The notes under the pieces are model-generated. The model was given only the letters and a program-made list of their open reading frames with translations. It did no database searches and was not told the origin of the DNA. From NCBI GenBank assembly GCA_027625915.1, contig JANTQA010000072.1:3906001-3970000 (forward strand): a stretch of 64,000 nucleotides of DNA, in the 5' to 3' direction. Source of the DNA: Anaeramoeba flamelloides (lineage: Eukaryota > Metamonada > Anaeramoebidae). Of this stretch, positions 45,401-56,140 are shown one piece after another (the stretch's first letter is position 1; every line of letters begins with the position of its first letter). The translations under genes were made by a program, and so were the position numbers.

Positions 45401-46115
45401 GAAAAAAGAAAAAAGAAAAAATAAAAGAAAAAAGAAAAAGACAACCAATAAAAAAAATAAAAAAAAAAGAAAAGAGTTTTACCTTGCTCTTCACAAGAAA
45501 ATTCTTGGTTTTTTTTCCCTTCGATTTGATTAAAAATGTGAACGTCCATATCTGTTAGCAAAATTTCTGGGTTTTTTTTTTGTGTACAATCAGACAAAGT
45601 AAAATACCACATATGAGATGATTTGGTATCTTTAAATTGAGCAAATCTAAAGACATCAGAAACAACATCGTTTGTTGCTTTTGCTTTTGAATTTTTTGTG
45701 GTACAATTGTCGTTGCTTTTATAGACAGAATCCCAAGAATTCTTTTGGTCGTCATAAAATGAGACTTGTAAATTTGGTAAATTTGATTGAAACAAATAAG
45801 TAAAGTTTCCATAAGCTGTGTAAATAGAATTTGTTTTTTTTCGAGAAGAAAAAATGAAAAAAAAAAAGAATAAGTAATCGAACAAGAAGGGAAAAAAATT
45901 TTCTTTTTTTACAACTTTTTTTTTTTTTAAAATTAATAGCTAATGGTGGTTATGGTTAGTTTACATTTATCGGTTTTGTCAAAACAGAAGCGCATGAAAT
46001 AATCCCAATTTCCTGATCTTTTCCATTCACCCCTCATCCGAAGTCCATTGGTGTTTTTTGTAAATACCAATAAAACAAGTAAGAAAACCAAAAAACTTTT
46101 TTTCGAAAAATTCAT
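39164..46115 (-). CDS. TMEM145/GPR180-like seven-helix membrane protein
   Basis: Belongs to the GPR180/TMEM145 (intimal-thickness receptor-like) group: signal peptide, GOLD-like beta-sandwich lumenal domain, then seven helices. Function is poorly known. Six coding exons inferred: 46115-45965, 45815-45483, 40701-40598, 40460-40337, 39911-39508 and 39385-39164, about 445 residues, all phases consistent. Exon 1 has a signal peptide (1-24), then RGEWKRSGNWDYFMRFCF. Exon 2 has VSFYDDQKNSWDSVYKS and HMWYFTLSDC. The exon 2/3 joint gives FSCEEQG|LLALYALFF, matching the family FSxxExG just before helix 1. Exon 4 has MAHFASFASNGMG, exon 5 LVANGYGIT and KDFYAKFGITSVIW, and exon 6 the last helix and an acidic Ser-rich tail. 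Donors are often GTTTGT. Receptor activity is not shown by sequence. Confidence 0.85.
41268..41640. repeat. Modular palindromic repeat, locus 4
   Basis: Starts TTTGCCGTTAGGC. Successive modules are a poly-T/AATTTTTG palindrome (41280-41345), a CCAGAATTTAAAAGGATAG ... ATTCTTTTGAATT palindrome (about 41369-41432), a second version of the same (41450-41510) and GGTTTTCTTGAGTTTTCTG ... CAGAAAACCTCAAGAAAACC (about 41522-41600). It ends CTAGGCACTATACGGCACTT followed by GACGGCACTT. The full set of modules is present. Confidence 0.75.
42267..42401 (+). repeat. About 32-bp minisatellite, four copies
   Basis: Four consecutive variants of a unit like CTTGTTCATGATTAGATC plus NNAAACAAANTGAA occur, each 31-32 bases long. 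The third is the most diverged. The unit length is not a multiple of three, so it is not a coding repeat. Confidence 0.7.
43660..44436 (-). CDS. Possible small gene nested in the TMEM145-like intron
   Basis: An ATG at 44436 opens MCSSKSLKLVQELPKKIDLR. A candidate 31-base intron (44374-44344, GTGTGT ... TTTTAG) joins it in phase to RRPNKKDHLSQINLLKSR and EDLFILDLLNLDENKQESLL. Further downstream, a stretch reading FLEFKKRLQKKQ is followed by a GTATGA/GATAG pair and then KIKSFFENPTNPSNKF to a TAA at 43660. The middle joints are ambiguous. Composition is Lys-rich but protein-like; no family was recognised. It would be nested on the same strand as the host gene, which is unusual. It may instead be a decayed gene. 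Confidence 0.3.
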
Positions 46116-46309
46116 CCACTTAACTTTTAAGTATAAATAAAGTAAATAATAAAAAATGAAAAAGAGATTTCGAAAACTAATTAAAGAAAGTACTGTGATT
46201 GAAATCTCAAAAACACAAATAAATTGTCATATTATCACATAAATGGTTACTATAATCCACTCCAAAATATGATAAGAATTTAGTTGTGAAGGACAGAATA
46301 ATCTCTTAA

Positions 46310-46820
46310 GGGAGTATCATCTACCATCGAGAAGTCTAAGATTGAAATGTGTTGTTATAGTGTGACAATCACATTTGTACACAATGTTCAAATACCTCTA
46401 AAAATTCAATTAGTTGGGTACAACTATTTTGTCCGATAAATTTAAACTATCCTTGTATTAGTAAAAAACTCAACAATTTCAGAAATCTGAATTTCAAAGT
46501 AAACTTAAAGGTTGAATTCTCATTATTCAGACTACAGAGTTACAAAATATCTTTCTTAAATTTGTTGCGAAATTTAGATTAGTTGCTAAAAAAAATCAAT
46601 TTTTTTAAAAAATTAAATAATTAACCAATAGATTATTTTTACAAATTTTTTCTCAAATCATGGAAATATATTGATTTTTCCAATTATATTTATATAATAA
46701 AGAGACGAAACTAATAATTCTTTTGGTCTTATCTTGATGATCGTTGAGTTAATCTTTGAAATTAAAAAATTATTAATATAGTTACTTTTGGAAGTTCTAA
46801 ATGTGAATTATTAAATAACA
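46310..46820 (-). repeat. Half-kilobase repeat upstream of the TMEM145-like gene (copy 2)
   Basis: Partner of 15355-15850. It lies about 195-705 bases 5' of the start codon at 46115, and the partner lies about 510-1010 bases 5' of the TBCD start codon. Both are in the same orientation relative to the gene. Confidence 0.55.
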
Positions 46821-46950
46821 AAATACTGTTTTTTTGGGTTTTTATTTTTAGACTGCAAAAAGGAATCCATTTAAAAAAAATTTCCAAAATGATAACTTGT
46901 AATTGTGATCCTTACTAAAAAATTCCATAATTTATTGTGGAATAATATTT

Positions 46951-47103
46951 AATATAGATTTTTTAGAAATAAGGAAACTATTTGAGCCAAACATCACTGA
47001 TATCATTTATGCCGGGATACAACATACTTTAATGATAGATGAATCTATGGTGACTGAAATCCCTGAAAGGATCATTTTTTTACTATATTTGTTTTCAATT
47101 TGA
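46951..47103 (+). pseudogene. RCC1-repeat-like fragment
   Basis: Fifty codons are open and read KLFEPNITDIIYAGIQHTLM and then IDESMVTEIPERI before TGA. The I-x2-I-x-A-G-x2-H-T-L-x-I pattern is the RCC1-blade signature. A possible acceptor (TTTTTTAG) lies just upstream, but no neighbouring blades were found. Most likely a single-exon remnant of an RCC1-type gene; the match is short. Confidence 0.25.
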
Positions 47104-48395
47104 ACTTGATCATTTTTGTTACAAGTTTACAGATAGTAAACTATTCCAATTCTCACAAAAAATACTATCAAAAATACACACAATACCCTTATAGGATTGT
47201 GTCTCAAAAGGAAAAAATGATCTCTTTTTGTAATCATTTTTTTTTTACAGATTTTTTTTTCAATATTGAAATATTAAATTTATGAAAAACAAGCCCAGGA
47301 AGAAGAAATTAAAGTGTCGTGAAGTTGGAAGGTTCCCTTCCAAAGATTTAAGATTCGGGTATAACATGCTAAAGCTATAACTTTAAGTGGTTGTTTAGGT
47401 ATAAAAGGGAAAAATGCCCCCTTCGAATGAAAATCCTTTATAAAAAAAATGTACAATGGAATCAAACATATAAGAAAATTAAAATAGTTTTAAAATGAAA
47501 TTGTTTTTGTTTTATTTTTATTTTTTTTTTAAAAAATATAATAGTAGATCAAATTTAAAAAAGTTAAAAAATAAAAAAAATGATAATGAAAATAAAATGA
47601 AAAAATAAAAAAGAATAAGAAAAAAAGGAATGTTTCAAAAGGTCAATTAAATTAATTCTTCTTGGTGAAATATAAAAGTTAGTATTTATGGTTCTTGTGT
47701 GTTTTTATAAATCTGGAATGTTTTTAATATTTTTTTTTTTTTAAATCTACAAAAATTTTTCGAATGTTTAATAATTTCTTGGAAAGTTAAATTTTTTTTT
47801 TACTATTTTAATTTTTCTTTTTTTCAAAATTTTCAAGCATAAATTCTAAATCTTTGTTATTTTTTAAAAAAAAATTATGTATTTGTAAAATTCTAAAATC
47901 TTTATGTAATATCACCATCAACAGAATTATTTTTTTTTTTGTTTTCGATTTTGTTTTCAAGAGTAAAAAAAAATGAAAAAAATGAAAATCGAATTTCTCA
48001 AAAACAACTTATCATAAAATTTATTTGAAAATAAATGTTTTGGGTAAAAAATTTTATATTTTTCTAACCCATTAGTGGGTTTCGGTGATTTTTTTTTTTT
48101 TTCAATCCAGAAATGAAACATTGAAACATATACAAGTGATAAAAAATGCAAAAATTATATAGAAAAATAGATCATATTTTTCATTCCAATTAGAATTGAT
48201 TACTAATCGAATTTAAACTCAGTTTTAATCAAAAATGTAGACTTCTATTTATACAATAATATTATTGTATTTTATTATTAATGAATCTGGAAATAAGCCA
48301 AAATCAAAAAAATGTAAAGTGATGAGAGTCAATTTCACGTTTTATTCCCAAACTTTTCAAAAAATTAAGGCTTGGAAAAAAATCAAATTAAGGTA
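47104..48395. other. Gene-free stretch
   Basis: There is a short frame at 47281 reading MKNKPRKKKLKCREVGRFPS before a stop; it has no support as a gene. The rest is A/T-tract sequence. Confidence 0.4.
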
Positions 48396-48624
48396 TAATC
48401 TAAATTTCAAAAATAGGGGCAGATTTTACATCATAAAAAAAAATTTGTTTAATTTTTTTTTTTTTATTTGAATAATAATGTATTTTACGAAAGAGTTTAG
48501 AGATAACAGTTAAAATATATTAATAAATAAAAATATAGTGTAATTATTTTATTTTTTGAAAGACAAATGAAAAAAGATAATAATAATAATAATAAAGTTT
48601 GCCCCTAATTTTGAAATTGGTTAA
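48396..48624 (+). mobile_element. MITE family B, copy 3
   Basis: Begins ATCTAAATTTCAAAAATAGG and ends GCCCCTAATTTTGAAATTGG. The interior matches 28398-28622 closely, including GTATTTTACGAAAG and AAATATAGTGTAAT. The right end has lost pairing. Confidence 0.75.
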
Positions 48625-48920
48625 TATAATTTGATTTTTTTTAACATTTTATTTTACTAGTATCTGATTTTTGTGTCTTTATTTGGAATTTTTCTTTGTC
48701 TTAATTTTCTTTAATAAACACTGTCTTAAAGTTGAAATTGGCAATATTTATATTGATTTAAAACCCTTGAATAATTTTATTGATTATTATTAGATTATTT
48801 TTCTATTTTTCAAATATGACATTCCTTAATCAAAATAAAAGAAACTACAAAGCTTAGAACATGTTTTTACCAACTTTTCTTTTCTATATTAAAAAAAAGA
48901 TTATTTGTAGAAATAATATT

Positions 48921-49145
48921 TAAGCCAAATTTGAAAAATTAAGGACAAATTTAGATATTATTATTTTTTTATTTTTTCATTTGTCTTTCCAAAAATAAAA
49001 TGAATACATTATATTTTTATTTATTAATCTATATTGGTTATTGTCTCGAAAAAATTTCGTAAAATACATTATTATTCAAAAAAAAAACAATTAAAGAAAT
49101 TTTTTTCAGATGAAAAATTTGCCCCTATTTTTGAAATTTAGCTTA
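48921..49145 (-). mobile_element. MITE family B, copy 4 (reverse)
   Basis: Reverse-oriented copy 300 bases from copy 3. It ends GCCCCTATTTTTGAAATTTA then GCTTA, and contains CTATATTGGTTATTGTC, the complement of a word in copy 2. Copies 3 and 4 together could fold into a very long hairpin. Confidence 0.75.
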
Positions 49146-49894
49146 TATAATAACATTCCATAATGATAATCCCAATTCCATATTTTTTGTTGTATAAAAA
49201 TCACTAATTGGAAATATTTTCTAAAATATGCAATCTACAGTATTTTTAACTTACAGTATCAGTTTTACAAATCAAAATTGGTTATGGAGTAAAATAATTT
49301 TTTGGTTTACTTATTTATTTTTTATTTTAAATGAAATTGTTCACATTATAAAAAAACCAAGTTATGTGTGTAGTATTAATAAAAAATAAAATCTAATATT
49401 GTTAAATTCTCGCTTTTTTTGTTATTTGTAATTTGTGTTTTGGCGTTATTAGTATCAAAACAATATTTGATAAATTTGGTTTTGACCAAACCAATTATTT
49501 AATTAACCATTCAGCTTTCTGAATAAAGTTTTGTTTGAAATATAAACAAGATCCCTGTTCTTCAAATTATTGGGGTTATTAGAAATGTTGTTATTGGAAT
49601 TTTGGTGGTATTTAAAATTATCTAACAAGAAAAGAGGGTTTTTTTAGAGAATAAAATTAAGAAATAACTAGGGATGTGATTTTTTGTTTAATTTTGCCTT
49701 GGGATATTTAGTCGAATACGAGGTACCCAATAATTTTCATAATATTGTTCTTCTCTAATAGAATTGAAATCTAAAAAAAAAATTAATGATAACTATTAAT
49801 CGTAGTAAATTTTCTAATTTTAAAATAGTTCGGTAAGATCTTATATATTACTCTATTATTTTTAACTCTTGAAAACGTAACAAAAATTGTATGT
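49146..49894. other. Gene-free stretch
   Basis: No open frame, RNA gene or repeat could be supported here. Confidence 0.4.
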
Positions 49895-50570
49895 TAATTG
49901 CCTAACTTTTCCAGGATTTGAAAGAATAGGGGGAAATCAAAGAGATTTTACTAGTTTCTTGTAAATTCTATATAAGTTAACCGGATGTTTTCATTTTTAT
50001 TTGTTGAAATAAACCGAAAATTACTTAAATTTGCTTTTTCTTTCAAAAATAAATAAAAACCTAACGAAAAGTATTCTTCAAGTGTCGTAGAGTGCCGTCA
50101 AGTCCCTAGCTTTACCATAATTCCAAAGAATAGAGAAAAATCTTTGATTCTGTACTCAATTCTTTTCAATTCTAGAAAAGCTAACAGCTTTATTTCTTAA
50201 ATTAAAAAAAAAACATAACGGTGCTTTTCTTGTGGATTTCTGTTTTATCTGTTAAGTGTTCTAGGTTTTTTTTGAGGTTTTCTATTTTATTTGTTAAGTT
50301 TTCTAGGTTTTTTTGGGGTTTTCTATTTTATTTGGAAAATCAATCGATTTTACCAATAAACATAAATCCCAAGAAAAGCGAACGGTGGTTTTCCATTATA
50401 CAAAAGAATTTAGTAACATTAAATATTTGACTATATTCTTTTAAATTCTGAAAAAACTAACGAAAACTATCTTGGGTTTTTTTTAGTACTTTTTGGAATA
50501 AACCGAAATTTTCTTTAAATTTTGAATTTATTTCAAAAATTAAAAAAAAACCTAACGTAAAAATCAAAAA
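49895..50570. repeat. Modular palindromic repeat, locus 5
   Basis: Contains CCAGGATTTGAAAGAATAG, the right-end words in reverse orientation (AGTGTCGTAGAGTGCCGTCA near 50082-50102), TAATTCCAAAGAATAGAG ... CAATTCTTTTCAATTCTAG, TGTTCTAGGTTTTTTT repeated three times between 50260 and 50320, and AAAAACCTAACG. Several modules appear duplicated or inverted relative to locus 4, so it may be two overlapping units. Confidence 0.65.
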
Positions 50571-50696
50571 AAAATATTTTATTCGCTTTAAAAGCACCAG
50601 AAATATTTCTTTAATAGTCAAAATAATTCATTCTCGATTTGAAGATATTTATTAAATTTAAAATATTTTTGAATAGAAATAAAATAACCCCATAAG

Positions 50697-52370
50697 AATT
50701 GCAATCACTGGATTTTAAAAAAAAATAATTCTTGTCGCGTAAGTTGGGAATTCTTATTTTGATTCTTAGATGATCTATATTGGACTTAGTATGGGTTTTA
50801 ATGGTGGTTCTAAAGTTGCATTTTTGACAATTTATTATTTTTTTTCCCGAAAGATGAATTGAAGATTAAAAGACAAATATATCTGAAGGCAAGTTATAAA
50901 AAAAGGTGATTTGTGTGTTTTCAACTGAAATTTTTATATAATTGTGGTTTTATTTTGAGATTTTAAAACATTTATTTTTTTTTTTTTGATTCGTGTAATT
51001 GGGAAAATAGAAATAAATATTTCAGTTGATAATTCAAAAATTGTTATTTATGAGAACTTACATTCTTATATATTAGGTTTTATTACACCACAATCCAGAT
51101 TTTAGGAAAAAATGAAATAAATTGCCAAAAATTACCATTTTAACAACTATTAAAATTCATACTAAGCCTAAAAAGGAACAGTTAAGAACCAAAATAATAA
51201 GTCAAAAATCCTGGGACAAGAAAATATTTTTTGAAATTTATGGGACTGTAAACTTTAAGGCTTACAATCCCTGAAATTTGAAAAAAGATTATATTGAGTG
51301 GGGTATAGTGAATTGTTAATTTGGTTCTTATCTGATCCATTTTTGTACTTGGTACGGATTTTAAGAGTTGTTAAAAATTGCAATTTTTGTCAATTTATTA
51401 TTTTTTTTTTCCAAAATCTGAATTGGAGAATGTAAGGTTAATAGATTGGTAGTTGTTTAAGAATAAATATAGATTTTTGAGTTGTCAAAGAAAATTTTGA
51501 TTTACTTTTTTGTCAATTAACTAAATAAAAAAAATTTTTTTTAATAGCTACAGATAATACCTAACCTAATTAAAAATTTCAATTGAAAATACACAAATCA
51601 CATTTTTTTATAACTTACCTTCAGATATATTTATCTTATGCTCTTCAATTCTTCTTTCGGGAAAAAAAATAATAAATTGTCAACAATTACAATTTTGAAC
51701 AACTCTGAAAACACATACCAAGTACAAAAATGGATCAGATAAGAACCAAATTAACAATTCACTATACCCTACACAAGATAACATTTTTTCAAATTTCAGG
51801 GATTGGGAACCTTAAGGTTTACAATCCCTGAAACTGGAAAAAAGATTATCTTGTATTGGGTGTGTCAACATGTTATTTTGGTTCTTAGCTGATCGATCCA
51901 CAACTAAGTTTGGATCGTATAGGTGGTTGAAAAAGGCTATTTTTGTGATTTTATTTTTTTTTTTTCCGAAATCCAGATTGATGAGTCTAAGATTAATTAA
52001 TTGGAAGATATTTAATTAGTAATTGAGTTTTTTGTTTTCTATGTTGAAATTTTTATTTACGCTTTGTATTATTTGATGCTTGTAAAAAAATTTTTTTTTA
52101 TTTACTCCTAATTCTGTAAAAGGAAAATGATAATTTCAATTGACAACCCAAAAATTAACACTTTCAATTCAATACCTTCCAATTAATTAATCTTAGACTC
52201 ATCAATTCAGATTTCGGAAAAAAAAAAAATAAAATCACCAAAATAGCCTTTTTCAACCACCTATACGATCCAAACTTAGTTGTGGATCGATCAGCTAAGA
52301 ACCAAAATAACAAGTTGACACACCCAATACAAGATAATCTTTTTTCCAGTTTCAGGGATTGTAAACCTTA
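50697..52370. repeat. Array of six related arms in alternating orientation
   Basis: Arms of about 200-260 bases lie head to head and tail to tail: about 50697-50940 (+), 51040-51250 (-), 51250-51450 (+), 51570-51815 (-), 51815-52080 (+) and 52130-52370 (-). Each arm carries TACAATCCCTGAAA-like ends, TTGGTTCTTANCTGATC, an ACTTAGTATGG-like or ACTTGGTACGG-like word and TTTGTCAATTTATTA. The last pair is nearly perfect; the first arm's inner end matches the fourth arm better than its neighbour. One junction (51794-51833) is a 40-bp imperfect palindrome. This is foldback-type or MITE-on-MITE structure with no coding capacity. Confidence 0.75.
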
Positions 52371-52975
52371 AACAGAACCAAAATATATTTTAAATTTTTT
52401 GCTAATAAATTTCAAATTCAAAAAAATCCAAAATCGAAAAATGAATTAGATTTTCCGACTTAGAGTGGAGTTTAGCTATAAAAATACTTTTTAATCAAAA
52501 CCCCGTGTTAAACAGTTGTGTTTATTCGAAATAAAGTTATTTGAAAGGGTTACAATTAACAAATATTCATTTGTTTTGGAAAAATAATTTTCACCTAAGT
52601 GGTTTGTTAAAGTTGTGAACTTGTTGCTTCGGTGAAATTCTATTCTTTATTCTTTTTTTTTTTTTCTAATTTTTTGTAAATAAATGGAGAAGAGTTTTTA
52701 AAAGCAAAAATCACAAAAATTCAAAACTAAATTGTTTTTGTTTTTGTATCTACAAAAGTTCTCCAATAATTTACAAAAAAATGAACTTTAGAGTTCAGCA
52801 GTTTGTATTTTTTGACAAATAAAAAGTTAATTTGAGTATCAATCTCAAACACCAATCTTTTGCTTTCCAGGTTCTTTTTTCTGTTTATTGTAAACTGAAA
52901 ATTATTATGTCTTCCATTTTTTTTTTCTGTAATTGAAAAATATTTCGTTAGAAAAAAATTGATTTTACTTTTTTT
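52371..52975 (+). promoter_or_regulatory. 5' flank of GH47 paralog 2
   Basis: About 600 bases precede the start codon. A TTTAGCTATAAAAATA word at about 52472-52487 resembles a TATA element but lies about 490 bases upstream of the ATG. A T-tract (TTTTACTTTTTTTTTG) sits immediately before the ATG. The assignment is a guess. Confidence 0.25.
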
Positions 52976-54985
52976 TTGTTTATGTCGATCCTACCAATAA
53001 ATAAATTCGATCTCAAGACAAAAAAAAAAACAAATATTTTCAAAAGGTTCACAAAAAACACAACCCTTTTCAAATTGGGTCTCTTCTTCACAACCTTTTT
53101 GTTAGTTCTTTATTTTTATTATTTTGGACATTTTACAATCCACAACAAAAAAACCACAAATAATGAGAACTTAATAAACAACATCAAGGATTCTGAAAAC
53201 AGCAAAGGTAATGATAATTTGGATTCAGAGAATAAAGAGCACCCAAACTTTGATAATCCTTTTAAAGATCCAGACCCTGGTAGACATGAAGAAAGTGATG
53301 AAGAAGAATTTTTTGAAATACATACAAACCCTGGAACAAAAAAGGAAACTGAAAAATCTAAATTCGACTCTGAAACAGAAGATGAAAACGACAAAGATTC
53401 TTTTGGGTTTCATACAAATATTAAAACAGAAATCGAAACAGAAATCGAAACAGAAAAAGAAACAGAAAAAGAAAAAGAAACAGAAAAAGAAAAAGAAAAA
53501 GAAAAAGAAAAACAGAGAACAAAAAACAATTTTGTGCTATCAGAAGAAGATAAAAAATATTTAAGAAAGAATGGATATTCTCCAGTCTCATACCTACCAC
53601 ACAGATTACTTTCTGATGGTAAAATCGAACAGGATGGAGATTTTCTCAGAATGAACGAAATCAAAAAGGAATTTGCGTTTGTTTGGGAAAATTATAAGAA
53701 ATATGGATGGGGGCATGATCGGTACCGACCAATTTCCAAAAGGCCACAGGACTGGCTGCATTTAGGATCCATGATTATTGACAATTTAGACACACTATTA
53801 TTGATGGGGTTTGAGGACGAATATTTGGAAGCACGTGACTGGGTGCAAAACGATTTCGAAATGTCATACAACAGAGGGGTAAGCTTTTTTGAAACGACCA
53901 TTAGGATCCTCGGCGGCCTATTGAGTGCTTACCACGTGTCTGGCAACGACGAAGTGTACTTAAACAAGGCAAGAGATTTAGGTGATCGCTTATTAAAGGC
54001 CTTTGAAACGGATCTTGGTTTACCGTCAACAAGCATTAATTTGGTCACTGGAGAGAGAAAGATGAATTCATGGAATTCCAACTCGTTTGTGTTAGCAGAC
54101 ATTGGCACGATCCAAGTTGAATTTAGTTATCTTTCGAGGATCACTGGCAACCCCATTTATGAGGAAAAGGCGCTCAAGGTGATCGAGGTAATCAAGGAGA
54201 AAAACCATCACAGTGGAATTGTAAAAATATTTCTAAGGGAAAATGGAAGTCCAACGGGACGCATCACCCTTGATGGAATGGGTGATAGTTATTACGAATA
54301 CTTACTCAAAACATGGGTATTGCAGGGGAAAAAACAAGGCTCCCCACAAAGAGAGGATTTTGATTTTGCAATGAACGAAGCAATCGAGAAGATGGTGGTA
54401 AGGAAAGACCATCTCAACCCTTTCACCTATATTGGGACATTGAGTAATTTGAACAGCAAGCCTCAGAACCAAATGGGGGAACTTACTTGCTTCGCAGGGG
54501 GGATGTTTATGCTAGGTTATCAAACATCATCGCCATCGAACAGAAGGGAGGACTATTTTGAAATTGCAAAGGAATTGACAGAAACCTGTTATAACATGTT
54601 CACATCAAGAACAAGCGGTTTGGCAGCAGAGCTGAATAGATTTACTTCGGATGGAATCAGCGTGGCTCATGATGGTTATAAATTAAGACCAGAAACAGTT
54701 GAAAGTATTTTTTATATGTGGAGATACACCAAGGACCCAATATATCGCAAATGGGGTTGGGAAATATTTGAAAGCTTGAAAAAACATTGTAAAGTCCCAC
54801 ATGGATACTCTTCCATAAGCGATGTTAACTCCAATAACCCAACACCAACAGATGAATTAGAATCCTTTTTCTTGTCAGAAACACTCAAATATTTATATTT
54901 ATTATTTTCTCCCTCTTCCTTTGTTTCTCTAGATAACTTTGTTTTTAATACAGAATCTCACCCACTACCAATAAAATCACTTTAA
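52976..54985 (+). CDS. Class I alpha-1,2-mannosidase-like protein, GH47 (paralog 2)
   Basis: A second GH47 enzyme of the N-glycan trimming pathway. The 669 residues form an intronless frame: basic N-tail, membrane anchor (about 33-52), acidic stalk with TEIETEIETEKETEKEKE-type repeats (about 105-180) and a catalytic domain (about 195-665). Landmarks are IIDNLDTLLLMGF (267-279), predicted catalytic acids Glu306 (FFETTIR), Asp437 (GDSYYEYLLKTW) and Glu573 (RPETVES), a Cys505-Cys538 pair, Glu635 and Thr659 (FNTESHP). The usual M-x-H-L-x-C-F motif reads MGELTCF, so the conserved active-site-region His is Glu502. The fold and acids are intact, but specificity or activity may differ from paralog 1. 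Start: the ATG at 52976 follows a T-tract; Met3 is an alternative. Confidence 0.93.
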   Translation: MFMSILPINKFDLKTKKKTNIFKRFTKNTTLFKLGLFFTTFLLVLYFYYFGHFTIHNKKTTNNENLINNIKDSENSKGNDNLDSENKEHPNFDNPFKDPDPGRHEESDEEEFFEIHTNPGTKKETEKSKFDSETEDENDKDSFGFHTNIKTEIETEIETEKETEKEKETEKEKEKEKEKQRTKNNFVLSEEDKKYLRKNGYSPVSYLPHRLLSDGKIEQDGDFLRMNEIKKEFAFVWENYKKYGWGHDRYRPISKRPQDWLHLGSMIIDNLDTLLLMGFEDEYLEARDWVQNDFEMSYNRGVSFFETTIRILGGLLSAYHVSGNDEVYLNKARDLGDRLLKAFETDLGLPSTSINLVTGERKMNSWNSNSFVLADIGTIQVEFSYLSRITGNPIYEEKALKVIEVIKEKNHHSGIVKIFLRENGSPTGRITLDGMGDSYYEYLLKTWVLQGKKQGSPQREDFDFAMNEAIEKMVVRKDHLNPFTYIGTLSNLNSKPQNQMGELTCFAGGMFMLGYQTSSPSNRREDYFEIAKELTETCYNMFTSRTSGLAAELNRFTSDGISVAHDGYKLRPETVESIFYMWRYTKDPIYRKWGWEIFESLKKHCKVPHGYSSISDVNSNNPTPTDELESFFLSETLKYLYLLFSPSSFVSLDNFVFNTESHPLPIKSL

Positions 54986-55798
54986 TTATCCAATATTAAC
55001 CGCTTTAAATCTTTTGAGAGAAATCAAATTTTTTTAAAAAAATGCTATTATTAAAGTTGATCTCTTTCTCGAGAGATAGCCTTTCTTAGAAATTTAATAG
55101 TGTATATTTGTATATCTATGTATTTATATAATATGTATTTATCTATCTATATATATATATATATCCTAAAAATAAAAAAGCACTATTTTTTTCTGATTAA
55201 TATTTTTCGAAATATAGCTTATAACTTAATACAATTAATCGTTTACAGAAAGATTTTTAAAATAAAAACATCGATTTTTTTTTTGTTCGAAATTGCTTTT
55301 TGTACTTTATTTTTTTTTTTTTTTTATTTTTTTTTGAAAAATTGGTTTTTGAGATATTTTGAAATCAGGAATAAGTTTAAATTATAAATTCAAATATTTT
55401 TTCAGAGAGTATATCTTTTGAAATGCTCTTTTTCTCGTTTTTTTTTAATTTTACTATTTTAAAATGAAAAAAAAAACCTTTGAAGACCAAATTAGTCCCT
55501 TTTGTGAAAATAAAATTCGTATAATTTAGAATTTGTTTTAGTAAATGATTTAAAATAAGATATTGATTATTAAAATATCAATAATTTCAACAACAATTTT
55601 CAAAAGTAAAGTTTTAAAAAAGTAGCATGGAAACTTTATTATTTTATATTTTCATTGAGTTTTTTTACTTTTTTTAAATAGAAATTCTAAATCATTTTTC
55701 AGAATTAGTAACAGAAAGACTAAATATAAATAATAATAATAATTGAACAAGAAATAGATAAAATTTGAAAAAAAAATGACACCAATAACAATAAAACC

Positions 55799-56140
55799 TT
55801 GAAATACAAAAGCCAAAAAAAGTTAACTTTTCACAATAAAAAAATACCTTTGAAATTTAATACTAAAACGTTAGATATCGTTGATAATTTTATAGAGTCA
55901 AATCACCTATTTATGAAATTAAAAGATAATTTAAAGAAGAAAGGTGGGTTTGAAAAATACCATGAAGTTGAAAAAATTATCGTTTTAGTAAAGGGTTCAC
56001 CAATAATAAATTGTAAAAAAAATCCCACCATTTATTACTACTTTTTTCTTATGGATTTTGAAATCAAACCAGAATTTATAATAATAATTAATGATGTATT
56101 CAATATATATATATATATTGAAAGCTTTTTGAAATCATAA
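55799..56140 (+). CDS. Unassigned open frame
   Basis: About 113 codons, lacking an ATG at its left end (TTG). It reads TLDIVDNFIESNHLFMKLKD and EVEKIIVLVKGSPIINC, then becomes Ile/Tyr-rich over an (AT)n stretch. No family recognised and no neighbouring exons found. Either a decayed gene or mobile-element fragment, or chance. Confidence 0.2.
   Translation: MKYKSQKKLTFHNKKIPLKFNTKTLDIVDNFIESNHLFMKLKDNLKKKGGFEKYHEVEKIIVLVKGSPIINCKKNPTIYYYFFLMDFEIKPEFIIIINDVFNIYIYIESFLKS

Larger units (their letters stand above)
40702..45482 (-). other. 4.8 kb intron 2 of the TMEM145-like gene
   Basis: The donor CAAG|GTAAAA at 45482 and acceptor TTTAATAG at 40702 are supported by the in-phase family motif across the joint. 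The intron holds a modular palindrome (41268-41640), a four-copy minisatellite (42267-42401), a segment resembling the 9886 element start (43257-43323) and a possible nested gene (43660-44436). Elsewhere nothing supportable was found. Confidence 0.75.

Noticed and set aside
47280-47465. 61-codon minus-strand frame (MIPLYIFFIKDFHSKG...)
   Set aside because: No homology or neighbouring exons, and the plus strand shows an equally short meaningless frame.
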